A stretch of 27,315 nucleotides of DNA from Hondaea fermentalgiana (taxonomy: Eukaryota > Sar > Bigyra > Thraustochytrida > Thraustochytriidae), in NCBI GenBank assembly GCA_014084085.1, contig NPFB01000159.1:1-27315 (forward strand). The letters are read 5' to 3'. The notes beneath the pieces were generated by a model. That model saw nothing but the letters and a program-made list of their open reading frames with translations. It did no database searches and was not told the origin of the DNA. Positions 9,201 to 16,519 of this stretch are shown here, piece after piece (the stretch's first letter is position 1; each line of letters begins with the position of its first letter). Both the position numbers and the translations under genes were made by a program.

Positions 9201-11316
9201 CACGTGGCTCGTCAAGTGGACCTCGCTGGTGCTTGCCTACGCTGAGCGTGAGCGCGACGAACTTGCGCACCGTCTCTGTCTGAGCACGTTCCGCGACCGT
9301 CTGACGTACACGGGGGAACAGGCGCGCTTGCAAGCTGCAGGCGTGCTTGAAAACCGAGTGCAAAACGTTGTCATTACCCTCAACAAGCTTCGGCATTTCT
9401 TCACGGCCGCGCGAACCTCGGGGACGGCTGCGCGAGACTCGGTTGGTATTTCCAGCAAACCCCTTTCCAAAATCCCGTCTCCTGTACGGCCTGTAACTCC
9501 GGCGGAGCTCGTGGATATTCTTTGGAGCTCGGAAGGCTCGCACGCCCGTGTAGCTCTGCAGGGTTTTCTCAGCTTGCCGCTCGTAAAAGACCCGGCATAC
9601 GCTACGCATGTGTCCCGTGCGCGCCAGCTGCTCAAGATGTCCGAAAGCAACGCCGCACAAACATATCCGCAAGTGCAAGAGTACCTCGCGGAAATCCGCA
9701 ACATTCTCTGGTCTTCGTCCGCGTGCCAGTGCGTCGCTGCTGGCGATCTACTGACTTGGATTCTTCACACCAAGCACTTTTTTACGGCCGTCACATATCC
9801 CGGCATGCGGTCGACTGCGATTGTCATTCGCAACGTAGACATTGGCCGCGATGGCAGCGTTGCTGCGTCGACGCAAACGACCAAGAAGGGTGCGGCTTCT
9901 TCGAGCAAGGCCAAGGCTGCCACTTCTCCTGGTGACGAAGGTGCAGCGAGCGCGTCTGCTTCTGGAGCATCGGCGTCTCCGACGCCAGCGCCAGCACCAG
10001 CGAAAGGGCGCAAGTCGCGTGCAGTGAAAAAGGAGGCGGCGCAGCAGGGCCAGGGCCGTGGTAAACGGGTAAAGCGTCCTACTGCTGCCGAGGCAGCCGC
10101 CGAAGCAGCCGCAGATGCATCTGGCCTTGTTGGAGGTATCGAGCAAGCGCCTGCAACACCTTTTCTTCAAAACCCAGGCGCGCAGGCGACATCTCTGCAG
10201 GGGCAGGCGCCGCCGCCTTATCCTTCCTTTACTCCTGCGATGTCAGATCTTAAACATGGTTTCGAGGCATCTCAGCGTACGCCAGGCCCGCTGCAGCTGC
10301 CATACTGGTATGGCGTTGACAATGCCGGAGGGGTGGTTCTTTCTGCTGCCACGCCTGAGAATTTCACGTGCATTTCCTTTGAGCAAGATCCTGACAAACC
10401 TTTTCTTCGGGGCCTCCGGCTCGCGTCCGAGCCTCCGACAGAGTCCCCTCGCGCCCAAAAGTTTTTCATCCTGACGATTCCCATGCCCGGTTGCGTGCCC
10501 GTCTACATGTATCGCCCCATGCGAGCCGGGCCTACGCCGGGAGGAAAGCTTGAACCCGTTCGTGAGGATCCGAGTCTTGCGCTTGTGACCACGCGATTGG
10601 TCCCGGACGCGCCAACGAGACCTCTGCCGATCGAGGGCATTGTGTGGGACAACATTGGGCTCATTTATGCTTTCGACGTGCAGCTTCCAGGCACCGATCG
10701 GATGTGCGCTCTCGACCACGAAGGCCGCGTCCTGACTCTGTTTGCCTTTTCTGAAATGACCTTTTGCAACCGAGTACGCTTTCTGCGGCCAGGCGAGACC
10801 TTTCACAACTCGGCAAGCTCGCCGCAGACCGCATCCATTCCACGCGCAGTTGATCCGCTCAAGGTAGTCTTCGATGAGGAGAAAAAGTACCAGAGCGGGT
10901 ACGTGTGGGGTCAAATGTCGGGCTGGTTCAAGCAAACAGTGGCATCCCCTGACGCGAGTCTCTCGGCAGAGCGACGAGGAACCTTGTCGCTTCCCGACAT
11001 GCAAAGCTGTTTCACAGCCACTTCGTACAAAGATCGCCAGGCCATTGTGGACCGCGTTTCCAAACAGCCTGAAGCCATGTGGCCTACAGGCTCGCACTGG
11101 TCTTTCAAGAACAAGCGCAAGCTGTATGGTTCCCCATGGCTTGATGACGTCATTGATCCTTCGTCGCGAAGTACCGAGGCTGCGCTGCAGGAAATGGATT
11201 TCCACATGCAGCACAACAGTGCACCCCCTCCCCCGATGCTGAACAACGATGCAGCGATGGCCCTCAGCGCTCTTCAGAACGCGCCAACGAGCAGCTATCC
11301 TCTCAGTTTTCCGTAA
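6286..11316 (+). CDS. PHD-ePHD-SET histone H3K4 methyltransferase, ATXR3/SDG2 type
   Basis: 1,676 residues in one exon, predicted nuclear. A C4HC3 PHD finger uses C32, C35, C56, C59, H64, C67, C80, C83. An extended PHD (Cys/His-rich, about 105-209) follows. Basic NLS-like patches lie at 440-444 (KKRRK) and near 1246-1265. The SET domain (about 760-900) has SHSCEPNC (851-858) and GEELTFDY (882-889), then post-SET cysteines 904, 906 and 911. The SET insert with PPWRWFEKQD-like text (here APWRWFEKQD) and the long C-terminal module (LVKWT, WGQM..W, TLSLPDM, WSFKNK, GSPWLDD) match Arabidopsis ATXR3/SDG2, the main H3K4 trimethylase there, as I remember it. The plant protein lacks PHD fingers to my knowledge, so the N-terminal readers are notable. 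ATG has G at -3 and +4. H3K4 specificity is inferred by homology. Confidence 0.9.
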   Translation: MGGGRRAGSGGGVAGDGGVALDDVLPPGEPFCVVCFGPGRGGAAAPMERRERVLACVSCGHGMHARCMGLPEDTKAPFCCDSCTDFTGGGEKPRRVAKVKLQRDCPLCTNGLQGGFLATTAGPDVWAHASCVSANDYVSFDAQSRRADISQIPGERSALTCELCGKAGSPGCLPCRGGCGSSAFHATCALVLGVKSGYAVDRCPSCSQAAAVIRHRLPFLTALDSCGDIIPDIDRESLKAVINEGRCDRTPFTAELVRLKAIERPADKAFATVMRDLAGFSGPRTRQEKIALAAEYQRITKMGKAPATVLKFFRNIIPEAEESDILVEVTSVSLQSPEPSSRRSRPRFPGFRDSPMLYFDVERFANEANIIFVLSPGIERATVQLMVRTAARAIEELLLSRVFRVGVAERARAALASGADGLEEAIGSSTPGKRGSSSSKKRRKSSSAAASAAKNGAATSAASANGPEGKSEQDEDDVSLFKLEGHEVRMTNQIAYSVFSRVGRELEHNATVEPYLNGKWNKAPYPRRPYEEIKEYAPTPGLSAREQKEVLDILKTSKRAECDQSDLCAQIVPFNLAENRFETPARCKSRRVGCHRTAVGSKRPLRVGQQVQVADMWGLDCYTRRNVQTVLRMAAGLETELLQRSFVQRILLPVVDAQPAHRAHNLVHAMRSILGVVGRPPVASDAHEAAAQPRLPVALADIPTFESDFTPDDRPEVASKVAQIIAAATASYPELSKDRVRAGAVCLLFAVRNWGLNAFRVHPKGVGVQCTERNGLRSGTFVTEYLGELFAPWRWFEKQDAIKNAQKKCRFKPILPDFYNIMMERHEDDEQGYDVAYIDPIVRGNFASRLSHSCEPNCATVVMVVNGRYVVTVYTLREIGFGEELTFDYSSVTEDESEFKAATCLCGSLGCRGSFLYYAGVGAFAQVLADEHTFLHRNALVYAACANPVLNQDDKARLVRAGIKKAALRDSPTWLVKWTSLVLAYAERERDELAHRLCLSTFRDRLTYTGEQARLQAAGVLENRVQNVVITLNKLRHFFTAARTSGTAARDSVGISSKPLSKIPSPVRPVTPAELVDILWSSEGSHARVALQGFLSLPLVKDPAYATHVSRARQLLKMSESNAAQTYPQVQEYLAEIRNILWSSSACQCVAAGDLLTWILHTKHFFTAVTYPGMRSTAIVIRNVDIGRDGSVAASTQTTKKGAASSSKAKAATSPGDEGAASASASGASASPTPAPAPAKGRKSRAVKKEAAQQGQGRGKRVKRPTAAEAAAEAAADASGLVGGIEQAPATPFLQNPGAQATSLQGQAPPPYPSFTPAMSDLKHGFEASQRTPGPLQLPYWYGVDNAGGVVLSAATPENFTCISFEQDPDKPFLRGLRLASEPPTESPRAQKFFILTIPMPGCVPVYMYRPMRAGPTPGGKLEPVREDPSLALVTTRLVPDAPTRPLPIEGIVWDNIGLIYAFDVQLPGTDRMCALDHEGRVLTLFAFSEMTFCNRVRFLRPGETFHNSASSPQTASIPRAVDPLKVVFDEEKKYQSGYVWGQMSGWFKQTVASPDASLSAERRGTLSLPDMQSCFTATSYKDRQAIVDRVSKQPEAMWPTGSHWSFKNKRKLYGSPWLDDVIDPSSRSTEAALQEMDFHMQHNSAPPPPMLNNDAAMALSALQNAPTSSYPLSFP

Positions 11317-11751
11317 AAGGAATCGCATTTGTTGAACGAGCAACCAAACAAACAAACAAAAAATAGAATGAAAGACAATCATGACGCGTTGCTAAATCTT
11401 AACTAACGAGAAGACCATGTCTGGAATGAAGAACAGATCATTAAAAATAGATCACCTTTTGACTCTGAGATAACTCACATGCATCTGGTGGTACCTTTCA
11501 GTCCGCGGGAAGCTGCATCTCGTGAAAGCCCAACGATGTGAGACCATCAAATTTGTCTATCAGGCAGAAACCTCGGTCACGTTTTCAAATAATATAATCT
11601 TAAACGGCTTTTGGTGCTGCAAGTCAATCTGGTTCGATCACGCGTGTTGAGATGTCGTCCCTTTTTTTTTCTATACTTCTCTTTTTGTTTTCCTTTTTGT
11701 CCATTTGGAGGGAGGAAATCACACACACACACACACTCGCGTGCAGCACGG
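11317..11751. other. Convergent 3' region between SET and F1-alpha-like genes
   Basis: 435 bases, A/T-rich compared with the flanks, with T-rich tracts (about 11663-11700) and a short (CA)n run near 11720-11737. It should hold the 3' UTRs of both genes. No open frame here resembles a gene. Confidence 0.65.
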
Positions 11752-13470
11752 TCAAAACTTGCAGAGCGTGTCAAAAATGACAATATCCAGGGCCTGGCAA
11801 ATCGCAGGGCAATCGCTGACGAGCGTCTTGGATGGCTTGAGCACTTCGTTCTCGAGCTGGTCTAATAAACCATTCTCCCTTGCTGCTTCACAGATTGCCG
11901 CGATTGCGGGCTTGATTTGCGAAGAGGTTGTGAGCGAAGGGGCCTCGAGAAAGCCCTCTGCAGCAACGTAAAGAGCAAGAAGCTCTTGAGCGCGAGACGT
12001 CAGCGTCTCGTCATTGACGTCCGCCTCGAAGAGGGCGCGGAGGCTCTGCGCATGAGCAAGGCCCGTGCCAAGGTTTTCTTCGTCCATTGGGTCAATTCCT
12101 AAACGACGCGCAATGGTGCCAGCAGACTCTGCGGAAGACGCTTCCTTGAGACGGACCTGAAGACGCCAGGCAAGCTCTCTCAAAGCGGGCGCCTGATAAG
12201 CGCGAATACCTGGGAGACGTGCCCCTACGGCGCGAATGGAACGCAAGCCTTGCATATCGATGGTAGTGTCGACTTGGCCAGCAATTCTGTCACGAACTTG
12301 CTCAGACTCTGTCGAGTCATCCTGATGAAGGAGGGCCAGGGTGGTCACGGATCCACCACTCTGGAGCGCGCCAAGCCGCTCGAGATACCGGTGGGGCTGA
12401 AAGAGTGGCGTGACGCGAGCGCCTGATCGTGCGCCCTCCACTTCTGCAAGGGCGGCACCCACAGGGCCGAGACTGTCGATAATGACGAGGACGTTCTCGC
12501 CACGAGCGGCGCGATCCTCCGCCATGGCACAAAGAGCCGCCGGACCGAGGGCGCGCAAGGCCCACGGATCGCTGGCGGGGGCGGCAACGATGGCCGTGAA
12601 AGCGAGCGCGCCCATAGCCTCGAGATCGAGATACGTCTTGCGGATGCCACTCTGGTCGAGACCGGCAGAGAGCCAAATGGCGAAATCGACTTCGCGATCC
12701 GACTCGGCGAGCTTGGACTGGCGAGACAAGAGGTTCATTGCTACGTATCGCATGCCTGCTGGATTCTTTCCCATGAGCGCCGTGCGCGTACCGCGGCCAA
12801 GCGGATAAAGAGCATCAAGCGTGAGGATGCCGGTCCAGAGCTGTTCTCGGACGATGGAACGCTCAGGTAGCGTAGGCGCGCCCTGTTTAGAGTCCATGGT
12901 CATTTTCAATGTGAGCGGTAGGGGCTCTTGCGTCCAATAATCAACTCCGATGGGTGTAGAAACCTGGCCAGCATCGAGAGCAGCCGCGCGAAGTTTTCCT
13001 TCGTCGCCTGGCAGCAGCCGCGCGAAGGCGCCCGAGCGGACCTGGGCTGCGCTTGAGGAGCCAAGAGCCGCGATTTTGGTCACGCGGTTCTCGAGGCGGA
13101 GAACAAAGCCGCGAAGGCCTTGGTCGCCCAGTTGAACGACATCGTTGGGGCGCGCGTCGGCGAGCCCAACCACAGACACCACGCCTCTGCTGACGTCAAC
13201 CACCTCGCCCTCGTCGCCCAGAAACTCGTGGGCGGTCCCTAGAATCTGCTCTTCAAGCGCGAGCTCGCTCTCGTCGAGCCTCGGGGCTTGTCGGTTCCGG
13301 TCACGCGACGAAGGCGGCGCGCCCGGAGCCGCCCTCGTCGTCGACGCTGACGCCGAGGAAAGCGCCGCCGCCGCCGGCCGCCGCCATGCGCTCGACGGCA
13401 TCCATGGCTGCGGCGTCCGGGCCCCGGCCACGGCCCGCAGGCGCGCCAGTCGCGGCGCCGCGGCGAGCAT
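11752..13470 (-). CDS. Degenerate F1-ATPase alpha-subunit-like protein (P-loop lost), mitochondrial
   Basis: 572 residues, close to the length of alpha-subunit precursors. The order of segments is that of F1-alpha: an Ala/Arg-rich presequence (1-45), an N-terminal beta-barrel (about 87-140, GEVVDVSRGVVSVVGL), then TGILTLDALYPLGRG (213-227) where alpha has TGLKAVDALVPIGRG. The Walker A box GDRQTGKT is replaced by GKNPAGMR (234-241): the Lys becomes Met and the Thr becomes Arg. AIVAAPASDP (293-302) matches the conserved IVAATASDP. VLVIIDSL (327-334) stands where Walker B LIIYDDL is, with the second Asp changed to Ser. A helical C-terminal domain follows. The start at 13470 is chosen because the protein gains an import signal there and A is at -3. 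The frame stays open to 14325, but that part is low-complexity promoter. It probably binds no nucleotide; its role may be structural. An ordinary alpha subunit should exist elsewhere. Confidence 0.8.
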   Translation of the reverse strand: MLAAAPRLARLRAVAGARTPQPWMPSSAWRRPAAAALSSASASTTRAAPGAPPSSRDRNRQAPRLDESELALEEQILGTAHEFLGDEGEVVDVSRGVVSVVGLADARPNDVVQLGDQGLRGFVLRLENRVTKIAALGSSSAAQVRSGAFARLLPGDEGKLRAAALDAGQVSTPIGVDYWTQEPLPLTLKMTMDSKQGAPTLPERSIVREQLWTGILTLDALYPLGRGTRTALMGKNPAGMRYVAMNLLSRQSKLAESDREVDFAIWLSAGLDQSGIRKTYLDLEAMGALAFTAIVAAPASDPWALRALGPAALCAMAEDRAARGENVLVIIDSLGPVGAALAEVEGARSGARVTPLFQPHRYLERLGALQSGGSVTTLALLHQDDSTESEQVRDRIAGQVDTTIDMQGLRSIRAVGARLPGIRAYQAPALRELAWRLQVRLKEASSAESAGTIARRLGIDPMDEENLGTGLAHAQSLRALFEADVNDETLTSRAQELLALYVAAEGFLEAPSLTTSSQIKPAIAAICEAARENGLLDQLENEVLKPSKTLVSDCPAICQALDIVIFDTLCKF

Positions 13471-13680
13471 GCTCCTGCACCAGATCGCGCTCCGCCTGCG
13501 TGCCTGCGTGCGTGCCTGCGAGCGTGCCTGCGCGCGGGCGCGGCTCCAGTTCGTTGCCGCTTCGCAGCCCCATGGCGGCCAGATCGCGAGCCCAGGGAGA
13601 GAGAGAGAGAGAGAAAGAGCGCGACAAGGAGCAGCAGCGAGGGCCACAGAGCCGCAAGCCCGCGCTCGCGGCGCCGCTCG

Positions 13681-13715
<35 letters not shown>
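13681..13715. repeat. (TGCTCC)n hexamer microsatellite
   Basis: Five TGCTCC units plus a partial one, in the divergent promoter region. Confidence 0.9.
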
Positions 13716-13730
13716 GCGGTCCCGCCCGCG

Positions 13731-13753
13731 CAGAGCAGAGCAGAGCAGAGCAG
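13731..13753. repeat. (CAGAG)n pentamer microsatellite, third copy
   Basis: Four CAGAG units plus CAG, same motif as at 3541-3590 and 4316-4336, about 300 bases upstream of the plus-strand start codon at 14051. Confidence 0.9.
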
Positions 13754-14050
13754 CCGGGCGCGGAGGAGGAGCAGCGGCGAGGCGCCCGCGCGGCGTCGCT
13801 CGCTCGCGCGGAGAAGAGGAGGCGGAGGCGAGTGGACGGGACGATCGGCCATCCATACATCCGTCGGTCGAGATCTCCGGCAGAGGCGAAAGAGACGTTG
13901 GGCGAGGAGGACGAGGTCGAGGACGAGGAGCCCTCGACGCGGAGGGAGGAGAACAGAGCCTCGTCGCGGAGACAGATCTTGGCGGGGACGACAGAGCTGG
14001 TCGGGGGACTGCTCGAGTGAGTGAGAGAGCGGGCGAGCGAGCGAGCGACG

Positions 14051-14713
14051 ATGGAGTCCAAGCTCGGCGCAGAGACCAAAGGCGGAGACGAGGCGTTTTC
14101 GGTGCGCGAGAGCAAGCTGGCCGACTTGCCTGCGCGAGAAGACGATGACGAAGACGTGCAGCGGGGGGACGACGAGGAGGAGGAAGAGGGCGAAGTCGAG
14201 GTGATCCAGCTCAAGGCCGTGGAGTTCTTGGAGGGCTCCGACTTGCAGCCCGTGTCGGCTCCGCTTGCCTTCAAGCTCAAGTTTCGGGCTCTGCAACCGC
14301 TCAAGCAGGCTTCGTGGGAAGTCAAGGTAAGTTGCCAACAGGACCAGAACCTTCAGCACACTGCTTCTCTGCGTATGTTGGTTGGAGCTCCGGCGAACTA
14401 ATATCTGTGGACGTGTTTCTTCTTCAACGTATGACAAATGCAGTATCTGGTGGACTGTGTAACGAAACGCAACATCATCGTCTTGGGCCGCACGCCGCCC
14501 ACGAATTATACGGGCACGAACACGATGGAGTTTCGCACAGATGTGGTGGATGTCTCGCACATCAAGCCATCTCAGCTTTCGAATGCCGGTCTGCTCATTT
14601 GCTCGCTGCGCAGTGGTCCAGACGAAGCTGAGATCGCCGAGGTGAAAATGGTTGTGCAGGTGAATACGCAGGATGGTGAATTTATTCGATGTATATACAG
14701 CCCTCTGGACTGA
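14051..14713 (+). CDS. Small acidic protein, possible ASF1-like beta-sandwich; two exons
   Basis: Exon 1 is 14051-14326 (92 codons) and exon 2 is 14444-14713, giving 181 residues. The junction is phase 0: AAG then GTAAGT, with a T/C tract and GCAG before exon 2. Unspliced, the frame would end at 14401, losing the conserved-looking half. Residues 1-48 are disordered and acidic (DDDED, DEEEEEGE). From residue 51 the spacing recalls the ASF1 histone-chaperone core: a strand FKLKFRALQPL, then WEVKYLVD (89-96), IIVLGRTPP (103-111), MEFRTDVVDVSHIKPSQL (120-137), LLICSL, and a closing strand GEFIRCIYSPL (170-180) like ASF1's EFVRVGYYV. Sequence identity to ASF1 is low, so a divergent Ig-like family is equally possible. 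The start has A at -3 and G at +4. Confidence 0.72.
14327..14443 (+). other. Spliceosomal intron (117 nt)
   Basis: Donor GTAAGT at 14327, acceptor GCAG ending at 14443 after a T/C-rich stretch. Removing it joins two in-frame halves without a frame change. Confidence 0.85.
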
Positions 14714-15501
14714 CCGAAAGGCAGTCAACGGCACTTTCTTACATGAAAAGATAGAAGTTACCCAGGAACCAAAAAATGCAACACTAGAATGTAGAATCCT
14801 TGATTGGGATCGCAAGATAATGGAATTGAGTTCGTTCGTGGGATCGCATGTCTTAAAGATTGGGACCGTGCCGTGCGTCTTGAAAATCGAGATCTTCCGT
14901 TGCAAGACCGCAACAAAAGAGTCGCCGAGAAAAAAAAGAATACGCAGGAAGGAGTTAAAATCAAAGGCACGGGACTCTCTTTATTTTATTTTTCGGTGTT
15001 TTTATGTGCTGCTGCTGCTATCAGATGAAAGAGAAGAAGACTTGAGCTGGGTCAAGAGGGGATCTTGGTTGAGTTCGCCCGGAAGTCGAAGTAAGTTTTG
15101 AAAAAGGGGGAATGTTGAAGCTGGCGGCTATTGTTTTGAAAGGTGGATGATAAAGAAATGAAGCCGGATGCCGACACGTGCAGACGCGCACACGCGCGCT
15201 CGTACGCACAAACCCACCCACATGCTCCGCCCTCGCGGATCAGAGGGATAGGCGCACTACGGCTCCCTTTCTCGTTTCCTTCTTTGCTTGCTTGCTTGCT
15301 TGCATGCTAACTTGCTTGCTTGCATGCATGCGTATTTGTTTGTGACTTGCACGTTCCTTCGCAAAGGTCAAACATACCGTCTGTCTACATCGAACGAGTC
15401 CAAGGGAAGGGAAAAAGTGCCAGGCAACACTGGCCTGCTTTTTACGTACGCTACGTTGGGGACGTGCAAAGATCAAACAAAAAGAGATCCTACTGCGTCG
15501 C
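14714..15501. other. Convergent 3' region between ASF1-like and NDUFB8 genes
   Basis: 788 bases of mixed composition, A-rich in the first half, with (CTTG)n/(CATG) repeats at about 15282-15332. Frames of 60-140 codons exist, but one starts inside the upstream coding sequence out of frame and none has a recognisable domain. It is best read as two 3' UTRs plus spacer. Confidence 0.55.
15282..15332. repeat. (CTTG)n tetramer microsatellite
   Basis: Runs of TGCTTGCTTGCTTGC interrupted by CATG and CTAA, in the convergent spacer. Confidence 0.85.
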
Positions 15502-15885
15502 CTACTTGTAGGTGGCCATCTCTGTGCGGCCGCCAAAGTCGGCGGTGAGGTCTGGGAGGTCGCGCTTGGGGAAAGGCGCCTGCGTCTCGGGCTGCTTGAC
15601 CACCTTGACGAAGGTGAAGGTGCCCGCAAGGAAAGCAATGCCACCGAGCCACATGAGGAAACCGGTGAAGCGGTCCACGTTGGGGGCGTCAAAGTCGATC
15701 GTGGGCTCGGGCGCGACACCGTCATCCCAGACGAGGTCGTTGTGCTCGTGCAGCTGCTCCTTGGGCGCGGGCAGGCGCATGAACGAGGGTGGCGGGGCGC
15801 CGCCACCGCCGCCGCGGGTCACAGCTGCGCTCCGCGCACGGGCGACGGCGCCGCCGCGGCGGGCCACGATGCGGGCGGCCTGCAT
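15502..15885 (-). CDS. NDUFB8: Mitochondrial complex I subunit NDUFB8 (ASHI) type
   Basis: 127 residues, an accessory subunit of the membrane arm of NADH:ubiquinone oxidoreductase in the inner mitochondrial membrane. Residues 1-30 form an Arg/Ala/Gly-rich presequence without acidic residues. The family signature follows: LPAPKEQLHEHNDLVWDDG (38-56) and APEPTIDFDAP (58-68), the same text as in plant, fungal and animal NDUFB8/ASHI. One membrane helix (about 75-95) and a short tail complete it. The ATG at 15885 is preceded by AAAC, giving A at -3; the open frame extends further upstream only through non-ATG codons. The length matches plant homologues. It is divergent from mitochondrial EF-Tu with 634 bases between the start codons, so the two may be co-regulated. 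Confidence 0.85.
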   Translation of the reverse strand: MQAARIVARRGGAVARARSAAVTRGGGGGAPPPSFMRLPAPKEQLHEHNDLVWDDGVAPEPTIDFDAPNVDRFTGFLMWLGGIAFLAGTFTFVKVVKQPETQAPFPKRDLPDLTADFGGRTEMATYK

Positions 15886-16519
15886 GTTTCCTGCTCCTTG
15901 CTCTCGCTCTCCCGGCTCTGCTCCGCGCGCACGCGCAAGGACACGCTCGCTCGCTCGCACGACCTCTCGCGTGTCGAGCTGCGCAGCCTTGTCGAACTAC
16001 GCGCAGCCCCTGCAGGCCGCGCAAGTGGGTTATAGCCCCCTCGCCAAGTGCGCTATGCGCCGCGCCACCACTGCCACTGCCGCCATTCTCCACTTGCGCG
16101 CCGCCCTTGCGTCCGTTCGCGGGCACCGCCACGGAGGCTGTGTTATCCTAGGCTGTGCAGCCACCGTTTCGCCGGCAGGGGACAAACGCGTTATATCCTC
16201 TTAAACGAAGGCGAGGATATCCGGGGGCGACTCGCGCCTTTCGGACGCGGAGAAAGGGGCGCGCGAGGCGCCTTAAATACCGAGAAAGTAAAGCCGTGGA
16301 CAAGCGTGAAAAGAGGCCAATGTTAAGGTGGGAGAAACCGCGATGATTTATTGGCCGCGCGCAGCAGGCAGTCCTGCTGCGAGCGGAGCGGACGAGGCGC
16401 GGAGTCAGTCCCGAGCGCATACGTGCGTGCGTGCGAGCGAGCGAGGCAGCTTGCTTGCTTCTTGCGGTGTCAGAGATCTATAGACTGATCGCGTGACCAA
16501 CCGGTCGCGGAGAGTAAAG
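15886..16519. promoter_or_regulatory. Divergent promoter region, NDUFB8 (-) and mitochondrial EF-Tu (+)
   Basis: 634 bases hold both promoters. A TATA-like TTAAATA lies at 16273-16279, about 240 bases before the EF-Tu start, flanked by GC-rich DNA. (GCGA)n/(GTGC)n runs (about 16418-16444) lie close to the EF-Tu start. The plus-strand frame running through this region (15512-16204) is antisense to NDUFB8 and not credible. Confidence 0.6.

Larger units (their letters stand above)
13471..14050. promoter_or_regulatory. Divergent promoter region, F1-alpha-like (-) and acidic ASF1-like (+)
   Basis: 580 bases separate two oppositely directed start codons, so both promoters and 5' UTRs must lie here. 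It is very GC-rich with stacked microsatellites: GTGCCTGC-type runs (13494-13533), (GA)n at about 13591-13613, (TGCTCC)n at 13681-13715, (CAGAG)4 at 13731-13753, and (GCGA)n just before the plus-strand start. No clear TATA box was seen. Confidence 0.7.

Noticed and set aside
8281..9678. 465-codon minus-strand open frame
   Set aside because: Lies inside the SET gene on the opposite strand; the plus frame carries the SET catalytic motifs over the same bases.
13471..14325. In-frame 285-codon N-terminal extension of the F1-alpha-like protein
   Set aside because: Translates microsatellites into Ser/Ala/Gly/Arg runs and overlaps the divergent gene's first exon; a typical presequence begins at 13470.
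14673..15101. 142-codon plus-strand open frame after the ASF1-like gene
   Set aside because: Begins out of frame inside the upstream coding exon and continues through A-rich 3' UTR.
15512..16204. 230-codon plus-strand open frame
   Set aside because: Antisense to NDUFB8 and running into the shared promoter region.
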